From assembly GCF_050946405.1 (NCBI RefSeq), contig NZ_JBMNUS010000008.1, positions 124,001-188,000 of the forward strand: a DNA stretch of 64,000 bases. The letters are read 5' to 3'. Positions 1 through 8,920 of the stretch are shown in pieces. Position 1 is the first letter of the stretch; each line of letters begins with the position of its first letter. The position numbers and the translations under genes are program-made. The stretch is from Pseudochelatococcus sp050946405. GTDB lineage: Bacteria; Pseudomonadota; Alphaproteobacteria; Rhizobiales; Beijerinckiaceae. The notes beneath the pieces were generated by a model. That model was not told where the DNA came from. It saw only the letters and a list, made by a program, of their open reading frames with translations, and searched no databases.

Positions 1-141
1 AACCGTTCACTGTTGCAGGTGCGCGTGCGCGAGGTGGCGGCGGCGGACGATATCTTCGTCAAGCTGATGGGCGACGTGGTGGAGCCGCGGCGCGAGTTCA
101 TTCAGGACAACGCGCTGGCTGTCGCCAATCTCGACGTGTAA
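1..141 (+). CDS. gyrB: DNA gyrase subunit B, C-terminal end (partial)
   Basis: Only the last 46 codons are present, in frame from base 1 to the TAA at 139-141. The peptide contains MGDVVEPRREFI and ends NLDV, the conserved extreme C-terminus of GyrB, which belongs to the subunit carrying the ATPase and TOPRIM domains of gyrase. ParE is the main alternative, but the EPRREFI...NLDV ending is typical of alphaproteobacterial GyrB. The rest of the gene lies to the left of the window. The following 112 bases carry no gene. Confidence 0.88.
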   Translation, partial: NRSLLQVRVREVAAADDIFVKLMGDVVEPRREFIQDNALAVANLDV

Positions 142-253
142 TGACGGCAACGCAGCGGGGCCATGTCCGGTCGGCCCTTGCGCGGGAGGGAGCCTGTCGG
201 CACTTTTCGCCGGCGGCGTTCCCTGCCGCTTCCACTCGCATGGGAAAGTGACA

Positions 254-1471
254 ATGGCTTCCCTCCGCACGCCGTCATCCGCCGCCGCCGCGCCTGCGCC
301 GCACGCCCTCGGTTTCTCCACGGTTTTCGCCATGGCGGCGGTCTGCGCCTTCGCCGTCGCCAACACTTACTACAACCAGCCGATGATGGTGCTGATGGCG
401 CGCGACCTCGGGGCGCCCGAGACCTCCGCCGGCTTCATCACCACCGCGACGCAGGCGGGTTACACCATCGGCCTTGCGCTGCTGGCGCCGCTGGGCGACC
501 GCTTCGAGCGGCGCGGCCTCATTCTGCGCGTGATTGGGCTGCTCGTGCTGGCGCTGCTGGCGGCGAGCGCCGCGCCCACGTTTCCGCTGTTGTTGCTGGC
601 GAGTTTCTGCGTCGGGATGTTCTCGATCGTCGCGCAATACACGATTCCGATGGCGGCGGCATTGAGCCCGCCGGAAACGCGCGGCAGCGTCATCGGCATC
701 GTCATGGCGGGATTGCTCACCGGTATTCTGGGCGCGCGGGCGCTGGCCGGGCTGGTTGCCGACCTCGCCGGCTGGCGGGCGATGTTCCTCATCGCGGCGG
801 CGATGATGGTGCTCGTTGCGGGCGTCGTGCGCTTCGCCCTTCCGCCGCTCGCGGCCACGTCGTCGCTCGGCTACGGCGCGCTGTTGCGTTCCCTGCTGCC
901 GCTGTGGCGGGAAGAGCCGGTGCTGCGCGAGGCGACCGTCGTCGCCGCCTTCGCCTTCGCCACGTTCAACGTGTTCTGGACCACGCTCACGCCGCATCTC
1001 GCCAGTCCCGAACTCGGCTACGGGCCGACGGTGGCCGGCCTGTTCGGCCTGATCGGCCTTGCGGGCGCGTTGACGGCAACCATCGCCGGGCGGCTCGCCG
1101 ACCATATCGCGCCGCGCGCCATCGTCGGGGGGGCAACGGTGCTGCTCGTCGTGGCCTTCGCCATCATGGGCGTCTCCGGCCATCTCCTCATCGGCCTCGT
1201 CGTCGGCGTCATCGTGCTCGATATCGGCCTGCAAGGCGTGCAGATCGCCAGCCAGACGCGCATTTTCGCCCTTCAGCCGCAGGCGCGCAACCGCGTCAAC
1301 ACCATCTTCATGACGGCCTATTTCATCGGCGGCACGTCGGGCTCGTTCATCGGCACGCTGGCATGGCGATTCGGCGGCTGGCCGGGCGTGGCGCTGGCGG
1401 GAACGGGCCTTGCGGCGGCCGGCATCGCGTTTCATCTGCTCGGGCCGCGATTGTTTTCGGCGCGGTCTTGA
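254..1471 (+). CDS. MFS transporter (drug or sugar efflux type)
   Basis: A 405-residue integral membrane protein with about 12 hydrophobic segments spread over its whole length, as in single-domain major facilitator proteins. After the first segment it carries NTYYNQPMM, and after the second LAPLGDRFERRG, which matches the loop 2-3 signature of MFS antiporters (D-R-x-x-R-R). This points to proton-driven export of small molecules, but the substrate cannot be read from the sequence. The start is placed at the ATG at 254; an in-frame GTG at 248 would add two residues. A longer frame on the same strand (163-1509) is a shadow. The gene stands alone between gyrB and a lytic transglycosylase. Confidence 0.85.
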   Translation: MASLRTPSSAAAAPAPHALGFSTVFAMAAVCAFAVANTYYNQPMMVLMARDLGAPETSAGFITTATQAGYTIGLALLAPLGDRFERRGLILRVIGLLVLALLAASAAPTFPLLLLASFCVGMFSIVAQYTIPMAAALSPPETRGSVIGIVMAGLLTGILGARALAGLVADLAGWRAMFLIAAAMMVLVAGVVRFALPPLAATSSLGYGALLRSLLPLWREEPVLREATVVAAFAFATFNVFWTTLTPHLASPELGYGPTVAGLFGLIGLAGALTATIAGRLADHIAPRAIVGGATVLLVVAFAIMGVSGHLLIGLVVGVIVLDIGLQGVQIASQTRIFALQPQARNRVNTIFMTAYFIGGTSGSFIGTLAWRFGGWPGVALAGTGLAAAGIAFHLLGPRLFSARS

Positions 1472-1520
1472 CGTACCGGCGACATCTGCCAAACTCCCCG
1501 TCGGAATGAGGGGCCACGAT

Positions 1521-2735
1521 ATGCAGCGCAATGTGATCAGGGCCGCTATCGCGGCATCTCTCGCCGCTTCGGCAATGTTTCTTCCCGCCGCCGCGAACGC
1601 CGCCTGTCAGCGGGAGGGCGGCTTCGGATCGTGGCTTGAAGGCGTTCGGCGCGAGGCCCTCTCCGCGGGGATATCGCCCGCCGCCGTTTCCGCCGGTCTC
1701 GACGGCGTGGCCTACGATCCCAAGGTCGTGTCGCTCGACCGCGGACAGGGCGTTTTCGGACAGAGCTTCCTGCAATTCTCCGATCGCATGGTGTCCGCCG
1801 GGCGCTTGCAGCAGGGGCGCAAGCAGATCGCCGCGCATCGCGGCACTTTTCAGCGGATCGAGGCCGATTTCGGCGTGCCCGCCTCCATCATCACCGCGTT
1901 CTGGGGGCTGGAGACGGATTTCGGCGCCAACAACGGCAAGTTCCCGGCGTTGAGGTCGCTTGCCACGCTCGCCTACGACTGCCGCCGCCCGCAGCTTTTC
2001 CGCCCGCAGCTCATCGATGCGCTGCGGCTCATCGAGCGCGGCGATCTCGCTCCCTCGCAGATGGTCGGTGCGTGGGCCGGCGAAATCGGGCAGGTGCAGT
2101 TCATGCCCTCCGATTACCTTCGTCACGCGCTCGACTACAACGGCAACGGACGGCGCGACCTCATCCGCGATACCGCCGACGCGCTCGGCTCCGCCGGCAA
2201 CTACCTGTCGAAACTCGGCTGGCGGCGCGGACAGCCGTGGCTGGAGGAAGTGCGCGTGCCGGCTGAACTGCCATGGGAGAACGCCGGGCTGGACCGGAAC
2301 CAGCCGCGCTCGCGCTGGGCGAGCCTTGGCGTCACCCGCGCGGACGGCTCCCGCCTGCCTGCCGACGGCCTGTCCTCCTCCCTGCTGCTGCCGATGGGCA
2401 AGGACGGCCCGGCTTTCCTCGCCTATCCCAATTTCCACATTCTGCTGAAGTGGAATCAGTCTTTCATCTACGTCACCACGGTCGGCTACTTCGCCAACCG
2501 GCTGGACGGCGAGCCTGCCGTGCGGCGCGGCGGCAAGATCAATCATCTGGGGCCCAAGCAGGTCAGCGAGTTGCAGCGCCTGCTGAATGCGCGCGGCTTC
2601 GCTGCCGGCAAGGTCGACGGCATGATCGGCGCGGACACGCGGGCCGGCACCCGCGAGGCCCAGCTTCGTTACGGCCTGCCGGCGGACGGCTACCCGACCG
2701 CCACGCTGCTGGAGCGGCTGCGCGGCGGCAATTGA
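1521..2735 (+). CDS. Lytic murein transglycosylase, MltB/SLT_2 family, with C-terminal peptidoglycan-binding domain
   Basis: Cleaves the glycan strands of peptidoglycan in the periplasm. The 404-residue product starts with a signal peptide (charged start, hydrophobic core, AANA cleavage region near residue 27). The SLT_2 catalytic domain includes FWGLETDFGANN, whose glutamate is the expected catalytic acid, and GEIGQVQFMPSDY. The last 65 residues form a PG_binding_1 repeat (LGPKQVSELQRLLNARGF, then DGMIGADT). The start at 1521 is preferred because GAGGGG lies 8 bases upstream and the signal peptide begins there; an upstream in-frame ATG at 1506 is less likely. The TGA stop lies inside the first bases of an intergenic repeat element. 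Confidence 0.9.
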   Translation: MQRNVIRAAIAASLAASAMFLPAAANAACQREGGFGSWLEGVRREALSAGISPAAVSAGLDGVAYDPKVVSLDRGQGVFGQSFLQFSDRMVSAGRLQQGRKQIAAHRGTFQRIEADFGVPASIITAFWGLETDFGANNGKFPALRSLATLAYDCRRPQLFRPQLIDALRLIERGDLAPSQMVGAWAGEIGQVQFMPSDYLRHALDYNGNGRRDLIRDTADALGSAGNYLSKLGWRRGQPWLEEVRVPAELPWENAGLDRNQPRSRWASLGVTRADGSRLPADGLSSSLLLPMGKDGPAFLAYPNFHILLKWNQSFIYVTTVGYFANRLDGEPAVRRGGKINHLGPKQVSELQRLLNARGFAAGKVDGMIGADTRAGTREAQLRYGLPADGYPTATLLERLRGGN

Positions 2736-2831
2736 AGCGTTTTCGGGCAAGGCGAATATCGGCTTGCGTGAAGGAAACGCGATGGGTTGAAAAGCTTTGT
2801 CTTTCTGCGTTGCAATGAAACACGGAAAGAC
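2732..2831 (+). repeat. Rhizobial-type intergenic palindromic element, copy 1
   Basis: The stretch begins TTGAAGCGTTTTCGGGCAAG, continues with GAAGGAAACGCG and ends in an imperfect hairpin (arms at 2799-2808 and 2822-2831). It aligns along its length with the reverse complement of 25365-25470. In both copies the TGA of TGAAGCG is the stop codon of the upstream gene. The arrangement resembles the abundant repeats (GCGTTTTC...GAAAACGCG plus a terminal hairpin) found between rhizobial genes. It may act as a transcription terminator for the transglycosylase gene. Confidence 0.6.
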
Positions 2832-2918
2832 TTCGCGTTCCGCCGGGTCGTGACGCGCCGCTTGCATTGCGCGTCGTTTCGCGCGAAAAGCGGCTTTCCG
2901 TCACCCACCCGGCATGCA

Positions 2919-4499
2919 ATGAGCGACAAACCTTCCCCGGAGGCCCTTCGCCGGACCTTCGCCATCATCTCCCACCCCGACGCCGGCAAGACCACGCTGA
3001 CCGAAAAGATCCTGCTTTTCGGCGGCGCCATCCAGCTTGCCGGCGAGGTCAAGGCCAAGAAGAACCGCGTCCAGACCCGTTCGGACTGGATGGGGATCGA
3101 GCGCGAGCGCGGCATTTCGGTCGTCACTTCGGTGATGACGTTCGAATACGGCGGCCATGTCTTCAACCTGCTCGACACGCCGGGCCACGAGGACTTTTCG
3201 GAAGACACCTACCGCACGCTGACCGCCGTCGATTCGGCGGTGATGGTGATCGACGCCGCCAAGGGCATCGAGGCGCGGACGCGCAAGCTGTTCGAGGTCT
3301 GCCGCCTGCGCGATATTCCGATCGTCACTTTCATCAACAAGCTGGACCGTGATATCCGCGATCCCTTCGACCTGCTCGACGAGATCGAGAAGACGCTTGC
3401 GCTGGATACCGCGCCCGTCAACTGGCCGATCAGCCGCGGCAAGACTTTTGCCGGCACCTACGATCTGGCGAACGACACCATCCGCCAGATCGACAAGGAC
3501 GGCCCGGCGATCGAGGTCGACGGTCCCGGCGATCCGGCGGTGCTGGAGCTTGTGCCGGAATACGAGCGCGATGCGTGGCTGGAGGAAGTCGAACTGGCAC
3601 GCGAGGGCTGTCGCCCGTTCGACCTCGCCGCGTTCCGGGAAGGCCATCTGACGCCCGTGTTCTTCGGCAGCGCGCTGCGCAATTTCGGCGTGAAGGACCT
3701 TATCGACGCGATGGGCGCCTTCGCGCCGCCGCCGCGCGAGCAGCAGGCGCAGACCCGCACCGTGCGGGCGGACGAGCCGAAGATGACCGGTTTCGTGTTC
3801 AAGATCCAGGCGAACATGGACCCGAACCACCGCGACCGCATCGCCTTCATGCGCATCTGCTCGGGCAAGCTCACGCGGGGCATGAAGGCGAAGCTCGTGC
3901 GCACCGGCAAGCCGATGAGCCTTTCCGCGCCGCAGTTTTTCTTCGCGCAGGATCGCGCCATCGCCGACGAAGCCTATGCGGGCGACGTCGTGGGCATTCC
4001 CAACCACGGCACCCTGCGCATCGGCGATACGCTGACCGAGGGCGAGGATGTCGTCTTTCGCGGTGTGCCCTCCTTCGCGCCGGAAATCATGCGCCGCATC
4101 AAGCTGACCGACGCCATGAAGGCCAAGAAGCTGCGCGAGGCGCTGCAACAGATGGCGGAGGAAGGCGTGGTGCAGCTTTTCCTGCCCCAGGACGGCTCGG
4201 CCCCCATCGTCGGCGTCGTCGGCGCGCTCCAGCTCGACGTGCTGAAAACGCGCCTGATGGGTGAGTACGGCCTGCCGATCGATTACGAGACGACGCGTTT
4301 CTCGGTCTGCCGCTGGGTCGACAGCGACACGCGGGAAGAGCTCGACAAGTTCATGAACGCCAACGGCTCGGCGCTCGCGGTCGATCTCGACGGCGCGCCG
4401 GTGTTCATGGCCTCGACGGCGTTCTCGCTGAATTACGAGGTGGAACGCTGGCCGCAGATACGTTTTACCGACGTGAAGGATTATCAGGTCAGCGCCTGA
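2919..4499 (+). CDS. prfC: Peptide chain release factor 3
   Basis: A translational GTPase that recycles release factors 1 and 2 from the ribosome after termination. The 526-residue length fits RF3. GTPase motifs are intact: the P-loop SHPDAGKTTLTEK near residue 20, DTPGHEDFSEDTYR, and NKLDRD. RF3-specific features include GGAIQLAGEVKAKK after the P-loop and the C-terminal region with MGEYGLPIDYE. The start is set at the ATG at 2919 (MSDKPSPEAL) because RF3 proteins begin just ahead of the G domain; the open frame continues 44 codons upstream without family resemblance and through the intergenic repeat. Confidence 0.95.
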   Translation: MSDKPSPEALRRTFAIISHPDAGKTTLTEKILLFGGAIQLAGEVKAKKNRVQTRSDWMGIERERGISVVTSVMTFEYGGHVFNLLDTPGHEDFSEDTYRTLTAVDSAVMVIDAAKGIEARTRKLFEVCRLRDIPIVTFINKLDRDIRDPFDLLDEIEKTLALDTAPVNWPISRGKTFAGTYDLANDTIRQIDKDGPAIEVDGPGDPAVLELVPEYERDAWLEEVELAREGCRPFDLAAFREGHLTPVFFGSALRNFGVKDLIDAMGAFAPPPREQQAQTRTVRADEPKMTGFVFKIQANMDPNHRDRIAFMRICSGKLTRGMKAKLVRTGKPMSLSAPQFFFAQDRAIADEAYAGDVVGIPNHGTLRIGDTLTEGEDVVFRGVPSFAPEIMRRIKLTDAMKAKKLREALQQMAEEGVVQLFLPQDGSAPIVGVVGALQLDVLKTRLMGEYGLPIDYETTRFSVCRWVDSDTREELDKFMNANGSALAVDLDGAPVFMASTAFSLNYEVERWPQIRFTDVKDYQVSA

Positions 4500-4541
4500 C
4501 GTATCGATTTGCCCTGCCCTGCCCGCTCGTGGCGCCCGCAC

Positions 4542-5051
4542 TCAATCTGCGGCCACCACGAGCGCCCAGTAGACTCTGTATTTCGAGCCCGGCGCGTAGG
4601 CCGTCGCGATGCCGAAGCGCGTGGCGGACCGTTGCAGCAGCACGCGGTTGTGCTGCGGTGACTCGCGCCAGCCGGAAAAGGCTTCCGCCAGCGTCCGGTA
4701 GCCGGCCGAGAGGTTGGCGCCGGGCGATCTCACGCCGGATCCCGCCAGCCGCGCCTTGAGCGCATCGGCGGATGCGGGTTTGTCCGCGCGCGCCGCTGCC
4801 GAGGCGCTCGCCTGCGCGGCGGCGGACAGCGCCGGGTCGAGGGTCAGCGGTGCGAGGCCGTGGTTACGCCGGTAGGCGGAGAGAATTTCCGCCGCCGCCT
4901 GTGCGTCCACGGCCGCGTCCTGACGGTCGAGATGACGGTAGAACGGCGCGACGCCGCCCGTGACGGGCGGTTTTTCCGCGCAGGATGTCAGCCCCAGCGC
5001 GAGGCAGGCCAGCAGGGCGGCCTTTGCCAACGAGAGCCCCGCCGTGATCAT
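4542..5051 (-). CDS. CAP-domain lipoprotein (SCP-like, PR-1 family)
   Basis: A 169-residue protein with a lipoprotein signal peptide ending in the lipobox LTSC, so it is probably anchored to a membrane on the periplasmic side. The mature part is a CAP domain: ILSAYRRNHGLAPLTLDPAL, then SAGYRTLAEAFSGWRESPQHN and a C-terminal strand with YWALVV. Bacterial CAP proteins of this size are common and their function is mostly unknown. The gene overlaps the end of the upstream channel gene by four bases (ATGA at 5051-5048), so the two are probably translationally coupled. An inverted repeat (4524-4532 with 4556-4564, CGCTCGTGG) surrounds the stop codon and may terminate both this gene and the convergent prfC. 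Confidence 0.82.
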   Translation of the reverse strand: MITAGLSLAKAALLACLALGLTSCAEKPPVTGGVAPFYRHLDRQDAAVDAQAAAEILSAYRRNHGLAPLTLDPALSAAAQASASAAARADKPASADALKARLAGSGVRSPGANLSAGYRTLAEAFSGWRESPQHNRVLLQRSATRFGIATAYAPGSKYRVYWALVVAAD

Positions 5052-7693
5052 GATATCGTCGCTCCCGTGTCATCCTGCCCCTGATGAAGGTTGTAGCCCG
5101 CCTCGTCCGTGAGCGGCCCCTTGCGCCCGAACCGCCATTCTTCCCATACCATCGGCCGCACCGGCACGAGATCGCGATCGCGCAGCGCCCGCAGCACGGC
5201 GAAGTTGAGTTCGCTCGATACCGTGAGCCTGTTCTCGACGTTGGGAATGAAGCACCGCAGCTCGAAACGCAGCATGGTCGGCTCGAACGCCCGCAGGAGG
5301 ACATGGGCCGCCGGCGTCTCTAGCACCTGCTGATGCTCCCGCGCGCAGGCGAGCATCAGCTCGCGCACCTCGTCCGGGTCGGCGGCGTAGCTGACGCCGA
5401 CGGATATGATGAGCCTGCCCATGCGGTCGCGGTGCAGCCAGTTCTTCACCGTTCCCGACACGAGGTTCGAGTTCGGCACGATCACCGCCGCGCGGTCGAA
5501 GGTCTCGATTTCCGTGGCGCGCACGTTGATGCGCTTCACGTAGCCCTCCTCGGGGCCGACCACGACCCAGTCGCCCACCTTGATCGGGCGCTCCCACAAG
5601 AGGATGAGGCCCGAAACGAAGTTGTTGACGATGGATTGCAGGCCGAAGCCGATGCCGACCGACAGCGCACCCGCGACGATCGCGATCCGGTCGAGGCTCA
5701 GGCCGATCTGCATGAAGGCCAGCGCGAAGCCGAGGAAGAAACCGATGTAGCCGACACCGGTCGCGATGGAGTTGCGGATGCCGATGTCGAGGCCGGTGGC
5801 GGGCAGGAAATGGATCGACAGCCAGCGCTGGATGATGCGGCTGACCGTCAGCGCGATGGCGAAAGTAATGATCGCGCCGACGATATCCACCGGCGACATG
5901 CGCACTTCGCCGATGGTGAAGCCGTTCTGGACCGCGCGCAGCGACGAGAACATGTCGTTCGATTCGACGCCCCAGGGAGCGAGAATCAGCATGACGCCGA
6001 GCGCGATCATCACCAGCTTGAAAATGCCGGAGAACAGGATGCCGATCTGCTCCAGCGTGCGCCGGCGCAGGCCCACGCTCGTTTGCAGCACGAGCGACAC
6101 CCGCGAGTTGCGCTTGGGCAGTTCCACCGCCATCTCGTCGACCAGCGTGGTCAGCAGGAAGAACAGGCCGATGATGGTGGCGGTCCACACGACCTGATCG
6201 ACGATGAACGAGGCGAAAGCGATGAAGCCGGTCGCGGCGGCGATGATGATGGCGAAGGTCGCAAGCCAGGCCACCGCGCGCAGAAAGCCGCGCAACTGCG
6301 GTTCCTGCGGCACGTAGGGACCGAAGTCGTCCTCGACGGGCCTCGTGCGATGACGAAGCCCCTGCAATGTCGTGAACATGACCATGGCGATGGCGAGGGC
6401 GGCGACGCCGTCGACCAGGGCGACGATCGACAGGTTCGCGTCGACGGCGGCCACGACGACCTGCAACATCTGGCCGACGACCAGCACGACGGTCAGCACC
6501 ACGCTGGCGCTGCTGAGGCGCGTCGCCGTATGGTCGTCGAGCGCGAACAGCCGCCATGTCGGCAGGCCGGGCGCGAACAGGGCCTGTGCAAGCGCGCGCA
6601 TGAGGACGACGAAACCCGCGCCCAGCAGCAGCCAGACGATCACCGTCTCCATGCGCCCTTCCGCCAGCCCCTCCGCATTGAGCGCGATGAACAGGGTCGC
6701 GATCGCGGCGACGAAGGGCACCGTGGCGCCGAGAATCATCCCGAGCGCCTTCGTGACGCGCCGCAGGCGCCCGGGGTTCGTCTCCTCCCGGTCGCGATGC
6801 GTGAGCTGCGGCAGGAAGCGGCGCTGCAAGCCGTGCAGCCCGCCCCAGACGATCAGCGCCGCGAGCGTTACCGCGGCCATGCCGTCGCGCGCCCGCTGCA
6901 CGGCCTGGGCCAGCCAGTCTCCGAACAGCCTGCGGCTTCGCTCCAGCGCCTCCGGCGCGCCGCGAACGGCTTCCTGCCACAGCAGCGGGCTGAGGACGCT
7001 GCGGCCGCGCGCGAAGAGTTCGTTGGCGAAAACGAGGCGTCGGTAGTCGTTGATCGCCGTGGTGACCTGCCCCGCCTGCACGAGAAGCGTCTCGGCCAGG
7101 CTGATGCCGGCCTGCAATTCCGCCAGCGCCCTGCTGCGCTCCTCGCGCTCGCGGGTCGTGGTTTCCGCCTCGGGCGGCGCATCTTCCGCGGGGCGCGGCC
7201 CCAGTTGTGCGAGCTGGGCGCCGATTGCGGCCGCACGGGGCGACAGGTCGTTCACCACCGCCCGGACGCTGGTCGCCGTCGCGGCGGCCCTGTCACGCAT
7301 GCGGAGCAGTTCCTCGTCGGACAGGGTGCCCGACGTGATCTGTTTTTCGAGTTCCTCGAGCGCCGTGCGCGCATCGTTCAGAACCTGCTCGGGCGCGGCA
7401 CGGGCGGTTTCCTGCTTCTCCTCGCCGGCCTTGTCGCGCAGCGCGGCCTCCACGGCGGCGCGCGCCTGCCCCGGAGCGCCGAGCACACCCGACGGATTGG
7501 CCTGCGAAGGATTGGTCCACGCATCGGCGAAGGCGGCAAGGAAGATGAACGCGAGCAAGGCGAGCGACAGACGCAGGAACGCCGCGCCCCCGCCATGGCG
7601 GCCCATGTGTCGCCGCTGCGTCGGTTTCATCCGGGAAACGGATGCCGCTTCTTCAGGGGCTGCCGGCGACCTCATCCAGGCCCTCATGGTCAC
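5048..7693 (-). CDS. Large mechanosensitive channel of the MscS family with N-terminal DUF3772-type region
   Basis: An 881-residue inner-membrane protein. It has a signal-like segment near residues 40-60, a periplasmic alpha-helical region (about 70-270) like the DUF3772 part of large MscS proteins, then many hydrophobic helices (about 280-620), and an MscS core from about residue 640. The core shows ALSVGIGFGLQSIVNNFVSG, the glycine/alanine-rich pore helix followed by the QSI-NNF turn, then WERPIKVGDWV and the beta domain with EIETFDRAAVIVPNS. Such channels release osmolytes on hypo-osmotic shock. The start is the GTG at 7693 with an ATG two codons later. The stop overlaps the CAP lipoprotein start. 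aroB ends nine bases upstream on the same strand. Confidence 0.9.
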   Translation of the reverse strand: MTMRAWMRSPAAPEEAASVSRMKPTQRRHMGRHGGGAAFLRLSLALLAFIFLAAFADAWTNPSQANPSGVLGAPGQARAAVEAALRDKAGEEKQETARAAPEQVLNDARTALEELEKQITSGTLSDEELLRMRDRAAATATSVRAVVNDLSPRAAAIGAQLAQLGPRPAEDAPPEAETTTREREERSRALAELQAGISLAETLLVQAGQVTTAINDYRRLVFANELFARGRSVLSPLLWQEAVRGAPEALERSRRLFGDWLAQAVQRARDGMAAVTLAALIVWGGLHGLQRRFLPQLTHRDREETNPGRLRRVTKALGMILGATVPFVAAIATLFIALNAEGLAEGRMETVIVWLLLGAGFVVLMRALAQALFAPGLPTWRLFALDDHTATRLSSASVVLTVVLVVGQMLQVVVAAVDANLSIVALVDGVAALAIAMVMFTTLQGLRHRTRPVEDDFGPYVPQEPQLRGFLRAVAWLATFAIIIAAATGFIAFASFIVDQVVWTATIIGLFFLLTTLVDEMAVELPKRNSRVSLVLQTSVGLRRRTLEQIGILFSGIFKLVMIALGVMLILAPWGVESNDMFSSLRAVQNGFTIGEVRMSPVDIVGAIITFAIALTVSRIIQRWLSIHFLPATGLDIGIRNSIATGVGYIGFFLGFALAFMQIGLSLDRIAIVAGALSVGIGFGLQSIVNNFVSGLILLWERPIKVGDWVVVGPEEGYVKRINVRATEIETFDRAAVIVPNSNLVSGTVKNWLHRDRMGRLIISVGVSYAADPDEVRELMLACAREHQQVLETPAAHVLLRAFEPTMLRFELRCFIPNVENRLTVSSELNFAVLRALRDRDLVPVRPMVWEEWRFGRKGPLTDEAGYNLHQGQDDTGATIS

Positions 7694-7701
7694 AGACGGT
7701 C

Positions 7702-8865
7702 CTAGCGCGCGCTATCGGCGAATTCGTCTTTCAGGAAGGCCCGCACATCCTCGCGCGCCACGTCCCGGGCAATGAAGCTCTCGCCGATGCCGCGCGCCAG
7801 AATGAACGTCAATGCGCCGCGGCGCACCTTCTTGTCCTGCGCCATCGCGTCCAGCAGGCTGTCGGCGTTTCCGATATCGCCCGGCACGTCCTGAAGCCGC
7901 GTCGGCAGGCCGATCGATTCGAGATGGCGCGCCACGCGCTGCGCATCCTGGCCGCTCGCAAGGCCGAGCCTGACGGAAAAACGGAAGGCCAGCGCCATGC
8001 CGACCGCGACCCCCTCGCCGTGCACGAGCCGCGCGCCGTCGTAGCCGCAGGCGCGCTCCAGCGCGTGGCCGAAGGTGTGGCCGAGGTTGAGCAATGCCCG
8101 GTCGCCGTTCTCATGTTCGTCGCGCGCCACGACGGCCGCTTTCGCCGCGCAGCTTTTCGCCACGGCATGCGCGCATTCCTCTCCCGCCCCGAATACCGCA
8201 GGGCCGTGCCGCTCGCACCACGCGAAAAAGGCCGGATCGTCGATCAGCCCGTATTTCACCACTTCGGCGTAGCCGGCGCGGAACTCGCGCGGGCTCAGCG
8301 TATCCAGCAACGCCATGTCCGCGATCACGAGCGACGGCTGGTGGAAGGCCCCGACGAGGTTCTTGCCGTGCGGCGAGTTGATGCCCGTCTTGCCGCCCAC
8401 GGACGAATCGACCTGCGCCAGCAGCGTCGTCGGCCATTGCACGAAGCGCACGCCCCGGCGCACGGAAGCGGCCGCGAACCCGGCCAGATCGCCGACGACG
8501 CCGCCGCCGAGCGCCACCACGAGATCGCCCCGCTCGATCCTGGCGGCGATGATCGCATCGCAGACGGCGGCGAATTGCGCGTAGGATTTGGTCGCCTCGC
8601 CGGGCGGCACCGTGACGCGCGCCACGCGCAGGCCCTCGCCTTCCAGCGCGGCAGCGATTTCATCCGCATGCAGGCCGCCGACTGTCTCGTCGGTTACGAT
8701 CGCGACCGCCCCGCCCGGCGCCAGGGCGGCGACGCCGCGCGCGCCGGCGGCCCGGATGCCGCGCCCGATCAGGATGTCATAGGCGCGATCGCCAAGCGCC
8801 ACCGGCACCGTCCTGATGGCGGAGACGCCGGCATCGGACGCGGGCGAAACGGGTGCGTCGGTCAT
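7702..8865 (-). CDS. aroB: 3-dehydroquinate synthase
   Basis: Second step of the shikimate pathway, converting DAHP to 3-dehydroquinate with NAD and a divalent metal in the cytoplasm. The 387-residue length is typical. Diagnostic stretches are VVALGGGVVGDLAGFAAASV (NAD-binding), RFVQWPTTLLAQVDSSVGGK, and the metal-ligand histidines in LNLGHTFGHALE and VHGEGVAVGM. It follows aroK on the same strand after a 55-base gap, the usual alphaproteobacterial order, and is followed closely by the MscS-type gene. Confidence 0.96.
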   Translation of the reverse strand: MTDAPVSPASDAGVSAIRTVPVALGDRAYDILIGRGIRAAGARGVAALAPGGAVAIVTDETVGGLHADEIAAALEGEGLRVARVTVPPGEATKSYAQFAAVCDAIIAARIERGDLVVALGGGVVGDLAGFAAASVRRGVRFVQWPTTLLAQVDSSVGGKTGINSPHGKNLVGAFHQPSLVIADMALLDTLSPREFRAGYAEVVKYGLIDDPAFFAWCERHGPAVFGAGEECAHAVAKSCAAKAAVVARDEHENGDRALLNLGHTFGHALERACGYDGARLVHGEGVAVGMALAFRFSVRLGLASGQDAQRVARHLESIGLPTRLQDVPGDIGNADSLLDAMAQDKKVRRGALTFILARGIGESFIARDVAREDVRAFLKDEFADSAR

Positions 8866-8920
8866 GAGGTGCGGTCTCCCGGAATGAGCAGGTTTGGCTG
8901 GCCGATTCGCGCTTTGATGT

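Noticed and set aside
2901..4541. A 546-codon open frame on the minus strand
   Set aside because: Antisense to prfC, whose GTPase motifs are unmistakable.
5333..7705. A 790-codon open frame on the plus strand
   Set aside because: It is antisense to the MscS-type channel gene, which has clear family motifs; long antisense frames are expected at this GC content and the product is low-complexity and charged.
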